A program made the position numbers and the translations under genes. The notes below the pieces were generated by a model. It was not told the DNA's origin. It saw only the letters and a list, made by a program, of their open reading frames with translations, and did no database searches. This document shows, one piece after another, positions 44,394 to 53,166 of a stretch of DNA of 58,081 nucleotides. Positions within the stretch are counted from its first letter, which is position 1. Every line of letters begins with the position of its first letter. The stretch is from Candidatus Heimdallarchaeota archaeon (lineage in GTDB: Archaea > Asgardarchaeota > Heimdallarchaeia > Heimdallarchaeales > Heimdallarchaeaceae). The stretch covers positions 1 to 58,081 of the forward strand of contig DAOVER010000021.1 of NCBI GenBank assembly GCA_030668875.1. Direction: 5' to 3'.

Positions 44394-45455
44394 TCAGTCT
44401 TCAAGTTCATCTAACATTTTTTCTGTCTCTGGTATTGATAAACCTATTTTTTCTTTTAATGACACAAGTAAATTTCTGATGTGATAAGCTGTTTCCTTTA
44501 TCTGTTCTACAGCTTCTTCTCTGAAACCCAATCCCTCAGAACCAAATTTAATCGTTAGAGTTACTTCAAACAATCGATAACAAATTGAAAGAATTATGAA
44601 GTAATTTATCTCTGCTGGAAGTTTTCCCGATAATTTTTCATAATGTCTAAGGAAAGCTTCAGTTACTTCTCTTGAAGTATACGCTTCCATCAGCATTAAT
44701 GTCCATCCCAAATCTTCACGATAATCACCTATGTGGGCACCAGGCCAATCAATAACAAATCCTTTTCCACTCACATCTAGAACGATATTATGAGGATGAA
44801 AATCGCTGTGTACTATGGCTACTTTTTCTAAAGAAGCTTTGCTTCTATTTTCCTTTAACCAGTTTAACAAAGGCAATAGCTCTGTAATTTTATAATCTAA
44901 TATTTGTTCTTCAAGTTTGTTTAATGATTTATCAATAAAAAAATACGGACTCTCTTCTTCAGTATATTCTGTCTTATTTGCTAATATTTTCCAATTGATC
45001 TCATGTAATTGCACAAATAAACTGACAAATTGTGGTAAAATCTCATCAGATAAGGCTTTATGGTCTTCTTTTTCTATGGCTTTTGCAAATTTTTCTCCCA
45101 TATCTTCTCCTAAAATTCTTTCCATAATTATGAATGGGTGTCCAAGCACCTCTTCATTAAGCTCAAGAATATGCACTTTGGGAACAGGATATCCTGATTC
45201 AAAGAGAGATTGCAACACCTCAAATTCATGTTTAGTACTTGTTGCTAATTTCTTACTAGGGTACATTCTAAGTATTAGGTGATCAACATTCTCTGCATCG
45301 TCACTTACTCGATAGAGTTTAAATGCGAATAGATCTGTTTGCCATCCCTTTGCTAATGATTGAATATCTTTAACTACAAACCTATCTTCTGAATTATAAT
45401 ACTCTTTGAAGTAACTTTCAAGAATTTTGCCTATACGCAATGCTGATAAGTTCAT
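44394..45455 (-). CDS. Aminoglycoside phosphotransferase (APH)-fold kinase
   Basis: This 353-residue protein of the APH/choline-kinase family has the catalytic loop VHSDFHPHNIVLD, the metal-binding IDWPGAHIGDYREDLGW in place of DFG, and the N-lobe LILRMYPSKKLA with the ATP-binding Lys. Family members phosphorylate small molecules such as aminoglycosides, homoserine, thiamine or methylthioribose. Nothing here fixes the substrate, and an antibiotic role should not be assumed. It overlaps the downstream zincin frame and is divergent from MGMT. Confidence 0.83.
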   Translation of the reverse strand: MNLSALRIGKILESYFKEYYNSEDRFVVKDIQSLAKGWQTDLFAFKLYRVSDDAENVDHLILRMYPSKKLATSTKHEFEVLQSLFESGYPVPKVHILELNEEVLGHPFIIMERILGEDMGEKFAKAIEKEDHKALSDEILPQFVSLFVQLHEINWKILANKTEYTEEESPYFFIDKSLNKLEEQILDYKITELLPLLNWLKENRSKASLEKVAIVHSDFHPHNIVLDVSGKGFVIDWPGAHIGDYREDLGWTLMLMEAYTSREVTEAFLRHYEKLSGKLPAEINYFIILSICYRLFEVTLTIKFGSEGLGFREEAVEQIKETAYHIRNLLVSLKEKIGLSIPETEKMLDELED

Positions 45456-45516
45456 TTGTACTCAACTACTTGTTAATGCTTTTTATAGTGAAAAAGTAGA
45501 AAAGGTTTGTGATAAA

Positions 45517-46026
45517 TTGAAAATCGTTATTTCTAAACACAATGAAGGATGGACAGGAATTTTGTTGAACAATGAAAAGCTGTTCTATACACATTATTCC
45601 TTCAAGAATAAGGATGAAGCAGTTAATTACCTCTCTAAAATCGCCCGTGAAGAGGTAATAGTAGAAGAAAGAAATCATCCATATATTGATGTTATAAATG
45701 GTATAGTAGATGGAACATCATTTGATCTCCCTGAGATAAACTTTGATTTCAGTGGATTTACTGATAAAGAATCTGATGTGCTAAAAGCGCTCCTCAAAAT
45801 CCCAGCTGGAGAAGTTGTATCTTATGCAGAATTAGGTAAGCGAGCGGGAATCCCAAATGCTGCAAGATTTGTAGGGAACGTTATGGCAAAAAATAGATTT
45901 GGTCCAATAGTACCGTGTCACAGAGTAATTCTGTCAGATGGACGAATGGGTAAGTTTGCAGGGAAGAAAAACCACCCAATGAAAATAAAAATGTTGACTC
46001 AAGAAAAAGCTAAATTTAGACTTTAG
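45517..46026 (+). CDS. ogt: Methylated-DNA-[protein]-cysteine S-methyltransferase
   Basis: This 169-residue repair protein removes O6-alkyl groups from guanine by irreversible transfer to its own Cys. It shows the DNA-binding helix-turn-helix IPAGEVVSYAELGKRAG, the Asn-hinge AARFVGNVMAKN and active-site IVPCHRV (Cys near residue 134). The start is a TTG at 45517, about 35 bases after the TATA-like TTTTTATAG; the upstream frame would overlap the divergent kinase gene and lacks ATG. The start is therefore less certain than the function. Confidence 0.92.
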   Translation: MKIVISKHNEGWTGILLNNEKLFYTHYSFKNKDEAVNYLSKIAREEVIVEERNHPYIDVINGIVDGTSFDLPEINFDFSGFTDKESDVLKALLKIPAGEVVSYAELGKRAGIPNAARFVGNVMAKNRFGPIVPCHRVILSDGRMGKFAGKKNHPMKIKMLTQEKAKFRL

Positions 46027-46101
46027 CTCACTTCTCGTTAAGTTGCTTTTTCCTCTTCTTAATTTCCTGCAATAGATGGGATTAATACTGTAATAAAATC
46101 A

Positions 46102-46911
46102 CTAGCTCTCTAATTTTGTTAGTATCTTCTCTACTATTTTATCAAAAGAATCTTTTGCGATATCATTAGATAAAACAGCAGGTTTACCGATATCACCAGC
46201 ATCACAAATAGCTGATACAAGGGGAACACTTCCTAGGAAGTTCAAAGAAAGTTTTTCTGCGAAATTCTTTCCACCATCTTTTTTAAAGATATTAGTTACT
46301 TCTCCACAGTGTGGGCATGCAAAACCTGACATATTTTCAATAATGCCTATTATTGGAACATTTGTGACTTCTGCAAAATTTACAGATTTACTCACATCCA
46401 GTAGTGATACATTTTGAGGAGTAGTTACTACTACCATCCCATCAAGATCCTTAATTGTTTGAACAATTGATAATGGTTCATCACTGCTACCTGGAGGTAG
46501 ATCAACAATAAGAAAATCTAATTCTCCCCACTTTACATCTGCAAGCAGTTGTTTAAGTGCCTTAATCTTCATCGGACCTCTCCAGATGATTGCTTTACTC
46601 TTATCTTGCAATAGAAATTCCATCGAGACAATTTTCACTTTTCCAGACTTTATAGGTATTATTTTACCATCTTCTTGTGATGTTAGTTGATCATCTTCAA
46701 CACCAAACATCAATGGAATGTTCGGTCCAGTAATATCTGCATCTAATACACCAACTTTGTATCCTTTATCAGATAGTGCCTGTGCAATATTAACTGTAAC
46801 AGTTGTCTTTCCTGTTCCACCTTTACCTGATAATACAGCTATTTTGTATTTAATTATTGACAGTGTTTCCTCAATTTTCTTATCTTCTTCACTTTTAACA
46901 TCTAATTGCAT
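46102..46911 (-). CDS. Mrp/NBP35-family ATP-binding iron-sulphur carrier
   Basis: This 269-residue P-loop ATPase of the MinD/ParA class has the deviant Walker A SGKGGTGKTT, DADITGPNIPLMFG, Walker B FLIVDLPPGSSDE and the cluster-binding CxxC in FACPHCG. These proteins hold and transfer Fe-S clusters during maturation of cytosolic Fe-S enzymes. Candidate clients in the window include the ferredoxin and the Dna2-like nuclease. A TTTTTAAATAATC promoter lies 30-40 bases upstream. Confidence 0.94.
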   Translation of the reverse strand: MQLDVKSEEDKKIEETLSIIKYKIAVLSGKGGTGKTTVTVNIAQALSDKGYKVGVLDADITGPNIPLMFGVEDDQLTSQEDGKIIPIKSGKVKIVSMEFLLQDKSKAIIWRGPMKIKALKQLLADVKWGELDFLIVDLPPGSSDEPLSIVQTIKDLDGMVVVTTPQNVSLLDVSKSVNFAEVTNVPIIGIIENMSGFACPHCGEVTNIFKKDGGKNFAEKLSLNFLGSVPLVSAICDAGDIGKPAVLSNDIAKDSFDKIVEKILTKLES

Positions 46912-47057
46912 TTGTATCCCTTTAGTCTAAATACACACTTCCCCAGATTATTTAAAAACTAGATGATATAACTACTTTTTTTCCCAAATATAAGATTTTT
47001 AATCCTTGTAGAACTATGAATTAGAATAACTCTAATCCCATTCCAAAGTGAGTAGTA

Positions 47058-47220
47058 ATGACAGAAATGAATTATGATGTTGTAATCATCGGCGAGGGAA
47101 TCTTTGGCATGCTCTTTACAGTGGAGAAGAAAACGCAAAACTCTTCGGTGGTAAGGAATTCAAAGTTTCAAGGCTTGGGTTAGAATCAAGAGACGTGGAT
47201 AAAGAGTATTTTGTTATTTA
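47058..47220 (+). pseudogene. Remnant of an FAD/NAD-dependent oxidoreductase gene
   Basis: An ATG opens a frame reading MTEMNYDVVIIGEGIFGML, a damaged Rossmann start (GxGxxG disturbed), which stops after about 41 codons. A second frame continues with LFGGKEFKVSRLGLESRDV to a stop at about 47220. Both lie in a 325-bp gap. This looks like a decayed flavoprotein with a frameshift and a large deletion. The rest of the gap holds the mrp promoter only. Confidence 0.4.
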
Positions 47221-47237
47221 GATGCTCCTTCCCCCTT

Positions 47238-48041
47238 TCATATCTGGGGAATATCAAACCCATTTTCATTTCTTAGATTTGTTTTAAATCTGTTAACTTT
47301 ACGTTTAATCTTTTCTTCATCTTCCTCTGTTATTTTTTCTAAATAATTCCAAATAAGGTTTTTTTCTTCTTTTTCAGTAAAATAATTAGGAATTTGTGAA
47401 CCTATTACTACGGCAGTAGACTTTATAACATCCATCTTAGGAACAGATTTCGAATGAACTAAACCATACCCTTCTATTTCCATAATCTGCAATTTCTCTT
47501 TATGTTGAGGATATACTGAAATCATATGATTAACTGTTTGACAATAAGTGTCTTTTAGTTTGAGAGTATAGGCTAATTTTTTAATTTTTGAGATGTAACC
47601 TTTTTGAATTAGCTCAATCTGCTTCTTTTTCATTTCATTATAACTAAATGATTTTCCTGTACTCAAACCTTCCATATTATCCTTTATGATTACAAAATGA
47701 TTTTGGGATAGTTTCTCGTGAATTAATGTAAGTAAGTTATCAAGAATTGCTAGAAAATAAATAGCTATTTGATTACGAGTAAAATGTTTGTTTTCGTTAA
47801 TCCGATTCACAATTAGTAATAATTGTAAATTCTCAAATTGTGTTACTGCTTGAATAAGAAATTCTTGTGGGATATGATCTTGTAGAACTAAATTTATTTC
47901 ATCTATACATCCTTGAACACGCTCTTCTTGCCTTTCTAAAGATTTCAAGAATTTTTCTTTAACGGTGACTTGTACATTAATTAGAGAAGAGATTAAATCC
48001 TTTTTCAATGTCTTATTTTCTTCTCTAATGACATCCGCCAT
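47238..48041 (-). CDS. Helical protein of unknown function
   Basis: This 267-residue protein is mostly helical, with a coiled-coil N-terminus (about 1-55), a central region rich in Leu and Ile (QLLLIVNRINENKHFTRNQIAIYFLAILDNLL), and a charged C-terminus (EKITEEDEEKIKRKVNRFKTNLR). It has no membrane segment, no metal motif and no family I recognise. A TATA box GTATATAAATG lies about 30-40 bases upstream of the ATG, so the transcript is nearly leaderless. Confidence 0.6.
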   Translation of the reverse strand: MADVIREENKTLKKDLISSLINVQVTVKEKFLKSLERQEERVQGCIDEINLVLQDHIPQEFLIQAVTQFENLQLLLIVNRINENKHFTRNQIAIYFLAILDNLLTLIHEKLSQNHFVIIKDNMEGLSTGKSFSYNEMKKKQIELIQKGYISKIKKLAYTLKLKDTYCQTVNHMISVYPQHKEKLQIMEIEGYGLVHSKSVPKMDVIKSTAVVIGSQIPNYFTEKEEKNLIWNYLEKITEEDEEKIKRKVNRFKTNLRNENGFDIPQI

Positions 48042-48187
48042 TCTATATCCTCAAACACTAATCCGCAATTTCATTTATATACGCGCAAAATATTTGAAGA
48101 AAAAATGTTGTTTTGAATACCTATTTGAGATATTATTTGCCCTTTTAATACAGAATCGTTGTTAGAAAGTGGAAGAAGTAGGAAAAT

Positions 48188-48307
48188 ATGAAGGAGAGAG
48201 AAAAAAAGCGGAAAGAACATGAGAAGTTAGATAAAGTTTACAAGAAAAGAATGAAAAGAAGGTGTGAAGAAGGTCTTAGCCAAAATCTTCAATTTCGTTC
48301 AAGATAA
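48188..48307 (+). CDS. Possible 39-residue highly basic peptide
   Basis: A frame, MKEREKKRKEHEKLDK then VYKKRMKRRCEEGLSQNLQFRSR, opens after AGTAGGAAAAT. It is almost half Lys/Arg/Glu. A single short charged peptide of this sort can arise by chance in A-rich DNA, so support is weak. Confidence 0.2.
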   Translation: MKEREKKRKEHEKLDKVYKKRMKRRCEEGLSQNLQFRSR

Positions 48308-48323
48308 TATTCGCAATTATATT

Positions 48324-49865
48324 CTATAGCAATCCAACCTTTTCGTTGAATGATTCTATTAATCCATCAATTGCATCTGTTTGTTGCTGAATTTGTTTCC
48401 AGTAATTTGGATCATACCACTGTCGATTTAGCTCATCAACGTGTTTTCCTTGTTGTTCTACCCAAGTGTAGTACTTTAAGTGATGAATTCTTTTACGTTG
48501 TAAATAATTCAGTTCAAGCATATTATCCATCTTTTGTCCGTCTAGTTTTGTGTAATATGCCTTTATAGCATCATCTCGAGAAAAATCACCTAGATTGTTT
48601 TTCGCTTCAATTAGCCTTGATTGATAAAGTTCCATTGAATCTGTGAATACAGTGAAAACTACGTCGTCTTCAGTTAACTCATAATATGTGGCAAATTTGA
48701 TGGCCATTAACATATTAGCAATACTTGATATTCCTAGGAGTTGGAGTTTATCGATTACATCTTCATGAATACCAATTTCTTTTAGATACTTATGTCCACT
48801 AGGTTCGTTAAATAGTCTCATAAGTTGGAACGTGTCATTATCATCTATAGCTATAACCATATCTGTATTCTTAACATTGTGAATCCAAGGAATATGTTTA
48901 TCGCCAATTCCTTCAATAGTGTGAGCGCCATAACCATTCAATAACATAGTAGGGCATTGTAGAGCCTCACCAGCAGCAATCTTCAAATGTGGATGAATCT
49001 GTTTAAGATAGTCTCCACAACCTAGAGTTCCAGCTGATCCAGAGGTTAAAACAAGACCTGCAAAGTTTTTTGAATTAAATTTTGTTTGATACACTTCATC
49101 GATTGCATGTCCTGTAACTTCATAATGCCAAAGATAATTACCAAACTCGTCAAACTGGTTAAAAACAAAAATGTTTTCTCTGCTTCTTTTTAATTCCCAA
49201 ACTTTGTCAAAAATTTCTTTGACATTACTCTCACTACCTGGGGTTTTAATAATCTCTCCAGCAACAGATTGAAGCCATTTAAACCTCTCTTCCGACATTT
49301 CTTCTGGAAGGATTGCAATAGATTCGCATGAGAGTAATGTCGCATCATATGCACCTCCTCGACAGTAATTTCCGGTACTGGGCCATACTGCCTTATGTAA
49401 TATAGGATTAAACTGTCCTGTAATTAGACTAGGAACTAGACATCCAAAGGTTGCTCCAACTTTGTGTGCTCCTGTAGGGAAAAATTTTCCAACAAGTGCA
49501 ACAATTCGAGCTTTTACACCAGTTAATTCAGAAGGAAGTTCGAAATAATTAACACCATTAAATCCCCCTCCCTTTGAAATAGGTTCATTTTTCCAAGTGA
49601 TTCTAAATAGATTTCTGGGGTGAAAATCCCATAAACCTACATCTTTCAACTCTTCTAAAATGGTTGAAGGTATTTTAGTTGGGTCTTTTTGCTGTTTAAA
49701 AGTTGGAATAATTATATTTCTATCACGCGCTCTTCTAATAGAATCTTCCAGATTTCTATCATTAATAACCAGATCTATCATTAGTGGCAATAAAAATCTA
49801 ACAATCTTTAATTTTTCGAAATAAGGGAAAAAAGCAAAACTAGTATTAAAACCTAGAATCGGCAT
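48324..49865 (-). CDS. PLP-dependent enzyme, fold type II (cysteine synthase/threonine synthase-like)
   Basis: This protein of up to 513 residues has the PLP-lysine segment TGAHKVGATFGCLVP, an Asn-containing STGNYCRGGAYDATLL substrate loop, a glycine-rich phosphate cup TSGSAGTLGCGDYL, and C-terminal helical extensions of about 130 residues. This layout is of the tryptophan-synthase-beta superfamily but matches no common enzyme well, and the long tail is unusual. A second ATG at 49781 (MIDLVINDRNLEDS) may be the real start, because the first 28 residues are hydrophobic and unlike the family. Confidence 0.8.
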   Translation of the reverse strand: MPILGFNTSFAFFPYFEKLKIVRFLLPLMIDLVINDRNLEDSIRRARDRNIIIPTFKQQKDPTKIPSTILEELKDVGLWDFHPRNLFRITWKNEPISKGGGFNGVNYFELPSELTGVKARIVALVGKFFPTGAHKVGATFGCLVPSLITGQFNPILHKAVWPSTGNYCRGGAYDATLLSCESIAILPEEMSEERFKWLQSVAGEIIKTPGSESNVKEIFDKVWELKRSRENIFVFNQFDEFGNYLWHYEVTGHAIDEVYQTKFNSKNFAGLVLTSGSAGTLGCGDYLKQIHPHLKIAAGEALQCPTMLLNGYGAHTIEGIGDKHIPWIHNVKNTDMVIAIDDNDTFQLMRLFNEPSGHKYLKEIGIHEDVIDKLQLLGISSIANMLMAIKFATYYELTEDDVVFTVFTDSMELYQSRLIEAKNNLGDFSRDDAIKAYYTKLDGQKMDNMLELNYLQRKRIHHLKYYTWVEQQGKHVDELNRQWYDPNYWKQIQQQTDAIDGLIESFNEKVGLL

Positions 49866-49930
49866 TTAGAAAAGTCTTTAATTTACTGTTTTCCTTTAAG
49901 TTATCCATTTGAGATACGAGCTGAAAAAGA

Positions 49931-51688
49931 ATGGCTGCAAGTAAACAAAGTCAAGATAATCTCTGGATGAATTTGGAGAGACTCAAATCTGATATCGTTC
50001 AGAAATATGAATCAAAAACTCCAACTTCAAAGAAACATTTTGAAGAAGCTAAGAAGTGGCTTCCTGGAGGAGGTACAAGAAATGTTGCCCATTTTTCCCC
50101 TTACCCTTTCTTCGTTGTTAAAGGAGAAGGTTGCTATCTTCTCGATGTTGATGGCAATGAGTATATTGATGTTCTCAATAGCATGACAGTTAATATTCAT
50201 GGTCATGCTCATCCGGAAATAGTAAAAGCTATGCAGAAACAGGCAAGTAAAGGAACAGCACACGCAGCACCTGTGGAACTTCAATATGAGCTTGCGAAGA
50301 TCATCTGTGAAAGAACGCCTTCTATAGAATTGATGAGATTTTGTAACTCAGGTACAGAAGCAACTATGTTCGCGATTAGAGCAGCACGAGAATATACTGG
50401 GAAAGACAAAATAATCAAAACCGAAGGAGGATACCATGGTTCTCATGATTACGTCGAAGTTAATATTACGCCCAATCTTACTGCAGAAGATTTGCCGATA
50501 AAAACTGTAGAAAAAGGTGTACCTGAAACAATTCTCAAAGATGTTTTCATCATACCCTACAATAATCTGAAAGCTGCTGAGAAAGTAATGAGGAAGCACC
50601 ATAAAAAAATTGCAGCAATAATTCTCGAACCTGTGTTGGGCTCAGGTGGGGGGGCAATCGCTACAAAAGAGTATCTTCAAGGATTACGTAAATTGACAAA
50701 AAAGTATAATATATTGCTCATTTTCGATGAAGTTATTACATTCCGTATCTCTACAGGTGGTGTTCAGAAACATTATGGTGTAACTCCTGATTTAACAGCT
50801 CTTGGAAAGACCATTGGTGGGGGATTACCTGTAGGAGCTTTTGGTGGAAAATATGAAATAATCGACCAGTTTAATCCAACGAAAAAGGAATTTATTACTC
50901 ATTCTGGAACATTTAGTGGAAATGCTATGACCATGGTAGCTGGAAAAGCAGCGATGGAATTGTACGATGAATCTGAAGTCGAAAGATTGGCAATATTAGG
51001 AGATCGGTTAAAAAAAGGTCTTCGAAAAGTATTAGATGAGCTAGAAATCAAAGGGCAAGTTAGTGGTTTACAATCTCTAGTATATGTATATCTATTTGAT
51101 GAGCCAGTTGTAGATGGACGACAAACTGTTTTCAAGATTATACCGACTCTAAATTTTTCAAAATACCTGACTCTTGCACTAGCAATAAATGGAATTTATG
51201 CAGTATCTAGAGGAATAACTGCTTTTATTCTATCAACTCCAATGGATGAGAGAGTTGTTGACGAAATAGTTTCCCGATACAAGAAAGCAATGTTAATGGT
51301 GCTACCATTGTATAATCAAAGTAAGTCGTACGAAGGATTTGCTTCTATAATTTTTGCCATGCTTAAATCTTTAAACACCAATCCTGAGTTTCTTAAGAAA
51401 CATATAAACGATAACTACTCAATGCTTTTAGTAGCTAAAGAAGACCCCAAGGCCATTAAGCTAAAGATACAAAATGGTCTAATAGATTTTGAGCAAATTG
51501 AAAATTCCAAGAAAAATATCAAGCAAGCTAGAAAGGAATGTGATGGCGCTATAATAACAACTACTGCTACCTTTATTGGATTTGGTTCGGGAAAAGTGAA
51601 TCCAGTTAAAGCCATCCTAAATGGAAAATTGAAGATAAAGGGATTAAAGTACATTCAAATGTTTACTAAATACTTCAAATTACTTTGA
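49931..51688 (+). CDS. Class III aminotransferase (glutamate-1-semialdehyde aminomutase-like) fused to an SCP2-like domain
   Basis: This 585-residue chimera begins with an aminotransferase (residues about 30-440). It has WLPGGGTRNVAHFSPYPFFVVKGEG, FCNSGTEATMFAIRAAR, GGYHGSHD, LIFDEVITFR and the PLP Lys in TALGKTIGGGLPVGAFGG, close to HemL. Residues about 480-585 (FEQIE..., AIITTTATFIGFGSGKVNPVKAILNGKLKIKG) match the SCP2 sterol-carrier fold, which binds lipid or acyl chains. A HemL-type aminomutase would form 5-aminolevulinate, but the fusion suggests a lipid-linked amine substrate (inference). It is divergent from the fold II PLP gene, 65 bp apart. Confidence 0.87.
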   Translation: MAASKQSQDNLWMNLERLKSDIVQKYESKTPTSKKHFEEAKKWLPGGGTRNVAHFSPYPFFVVKGEGCYLLDVDGNEYIDVLNSMTVNIHGHAHPEIVKAMQKQASKGTAHAAPVELQYELAKIICERTPSIELMRFCNSGTEATMFAIRAAREYTGKDKIIKTEGGYHGSHDYVEVNITPNLTAEDLPIKTVEKGVPETILKDVFIIPYNNLKAAEKVMRKHHKKIAAIILEPVLGSGGGAIATKEYLQGLRKLTKKYNILLIFDEVITFRISTGGVQKHYGVTPDLTALGKTIGGGLPVGAFGGKYEIIDQFNPTKKEFITHSGTFSGNAMTMVAGKAAMELYDESEVERLAILGDRLKKGLRKVLDELEIKGQVSGLQSLVYVYLFDEPVVDGRQTVFKIIPTLNFSKYLTLALAINGIYAVSRGITAFILSTPMDERVVDEIVSRYKKAMLMVLPLYNQSKSYEGFASIIFAMLKSLNTNPEFLKKHINDNYSMLLVAKEDPKAIKLKIQNGLIDFEQIENSKKNIKQARKECDGAIITTTATFIGFGSGKVNPVKAILNGKLKIKGLKYIQMFTKYFKLL

Positions 51689-51801
51689 TAAACATTTTTT
51701 CTCTTTTATTTTAAAAAATATACTAGTAATTTATTTAGCAGTATGTTTCTTCAATGTTTATCATGAAGCAACTTTTTGTACAAAATTAAAAGAAGTGGGG
51801 T

Positions 51802-51813
51802 CTTTTTATAAGA
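51802..51813 (+). promoter_or_regulatory. tnpB promoter
   Basis: TTTTTATAAGAA lies about 25 bases before the ATGATG of the second tnpB, which predicts a leaderless transcript. Confidence 0.45.
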
Positions 51814-51829
51814 AAATCTGTATAGAAGA

Positions 51830-53056
51830 ATGATGTTAACTAAAGGGAAAGGAACAATAAAGTGGATAAAAACAACCATCCCTTTAGTACTTAATCCAGG
51901 AACAATGAAACAGCTGTATTTGTGTAAAGCTCAAGCTAAAATCTTGGCTTTTGCACAGCAACTCCTACCTTACAAACAACTAGTTAATTCAGCTCTGCAA
52001 TTCCACCATCTAGTCTATAAACGGTTCAAGTATCTAGGTATACAGAGCCAAGTACAAGAAGCGGTACAGAGAAGAGTGTATGCAGCAAAACGAGCCAAGA
52101 CCTTTCATCAGTTTCCGATGGAATTTAATTTCCCTCGAAGTGGTGATATTACTCTATCTGAGAGAGGAAATGCCTTAGTTAAAGTCTCACCACTCAAAAA
52201 GCGTATTGCTCTCCCTATTGTGATGAATGGAGGATGGAGAAGAGTAGAAGAGCATAGAAAAGGAGGATGGGAAGCACACAGCTGTAAAGTGTTTAAAAGA
52301 AAACAATCCTGGGTAATGCATCTTATCATGCGTAAAGCACTCCCACTTCCCCAAGAGGTGGAAGGAACCATCGGTGTAGACATAGGAAGGAAGATCATGG
52401 CAGCTATCACGGTCAACCATCCTTCGTTCCCACTGGTGGAACAATATCTTGGGAAAGATCTGGCGTGGAAACAGCACCAGTTCTACAATCGCAGAAAGAC
52501 CTTGCAAAAGTATGCTGCGCAAGGAGATAGACGTGCACGGCGTGCACTTAGAAGATTAAGAAGAAAAGAAATAAAGTATGTTCAGACCCGTTGTGCTCAA
52601 CTAGCACATGAAATAGTAGACCTAGCTGTAGTATCCCGTTCAGCTATAGTTTTGGAGAACCTTAAGCATTTACGAAGAATGTGGACGAAACAAGCTATGA
52701 AAAGAAAAAGAGGAGGAAAGAAAACCAGACGCTCTCTCAATCGTTGGTCCTATAGTCTCTTCCACTCTACTTTAACCAGAATAGCACAAATGAATAATAT
52801 CCCTGTTGTGTTTGTCCGTCCCCACTATACCAGTCAAACCTGTTCCCACTGTGGGAAACGGAGCAAGAAGTCAAGAATAACGCGTGATGTGTTCAGTTGT
52901 ATTTACTGTGGATTTACTGTCAATGCAGACCGCAACGCTTCCCGTAACCTTGCTCTACTTGGAGAAGTAGCTCTTGGTCTTCCTTTCTTCAATGCTTATC
53001 GTTCCTTCCTACCCGTTCCTTGTGAGCGAAGAACCTTGCGTTCTTCAGTATCTTAG
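51830..53056 (+). CDS. tnpB: TnpB-family (IS605 OrfB) RNA-guided nuclease, intact
   Basis: This 408-residue protein has all TnpB landmarks: helical N-terminal part, first RuvC Asp in GTIGVDIGRKIMAAI, catalytic Glu in AIVLENLKHLRR, zinc finger YTSQTCSHCGKRSKKSR...FSCIYCGF, and last Asp in VNADRNASRNLAL. It should be an active nuclease guided by an RNA from the element's right end. It differs strongly from the TnpB at the left edge. No TnpA is present, so movement would need one in trans. The start is the first of two ATGs behind a TATA box. Confidence 0.95.
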   Translation: MMLTKGKGTIKWIKTTIPLVLNPGTMKQLYLCKAQAKILAFAQQLLPYKQLVNSALQFHHLVYKRFKYLGIQSQVQEAVQRRVYAAKRAKTFHQFPMEFNFPRSGDITLSERGNALVKVSPLKKRIALPIVMNGGWRRVEEHRKGGWEAHSCKVFKRKQSWVMHLIMRKALPLPQEVEGTIGVDIGRKIMAAITVNHPSFPLVEQYLGKDLAWKQHQFYNRRKTLQKYAAQGDRRARRALRRLRRKEIKYVQTRCAQLAHEIVDLAVVSRSAIVLENLKHLRRMWTKQAMKRKRGGKKTRRSLNRWSYSLFHSTLTRIAQMNNIPVVFVRPHYTSQTCSHCGKRSKKSRITRDVFSCIYCGFTVNADRNASRNLALLGEVALGLPFFNAYRSFLPVPCERRTLRSSVS

Positions 53057-53125
53057 GCTAAGGTGCGCTCAACCACCTTGTATGGCGCGATGAAAGTTCA
53101 ATCCCTGTCGATTGACTCGAGTGCA
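51830..53125 (+). mobile_element. IS605-type element with tnpB only; ends approximate
   Basis: The element contains tnpB and a downstream segment with a hairpin AAGGTG-CGCTCAAC-CACCTT (53060-53079), then TTCAATCCC and GATTGACTCGAG near 53097-53121, which look like an IS605 right end and guide RNA 3' region. The left end lies somewhere in 51689-51829. Ends cannot be fixed without a second copy. Confidence 0.5.
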
Positions 53126-53140
53126 AGAGAAATGTATAAA

Positions 53141-53152
53141 TGCAAATTTGCA
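53141..53152. promoter_or_regulatory. 12-bp palindrome at the start of the hydrolase gene
   Basis: TGCAAATTTGCA is a perfect palindrome just behind the tnpB element and 14 bases before the ATG at 53167. It may be an operator or chance. A TATA-like GTATAAAT lies directly upstream. Confidence 0.3.
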
Positions 53153-53166
53153 CAAAAATCAAGTTG

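Noticed and set aside
44394..45455. Antibiotic resistance gene (APH)
   Set aside because: The APH fold is shared by many metabolic kinases, and nothing in the context supports aminoglycosides.
45427..45516. Longer N-terminus for the MGMT gene
   Set aside because: It overlaps the divergent kinase start and lies upstream of the TATA-predicted transcript start.
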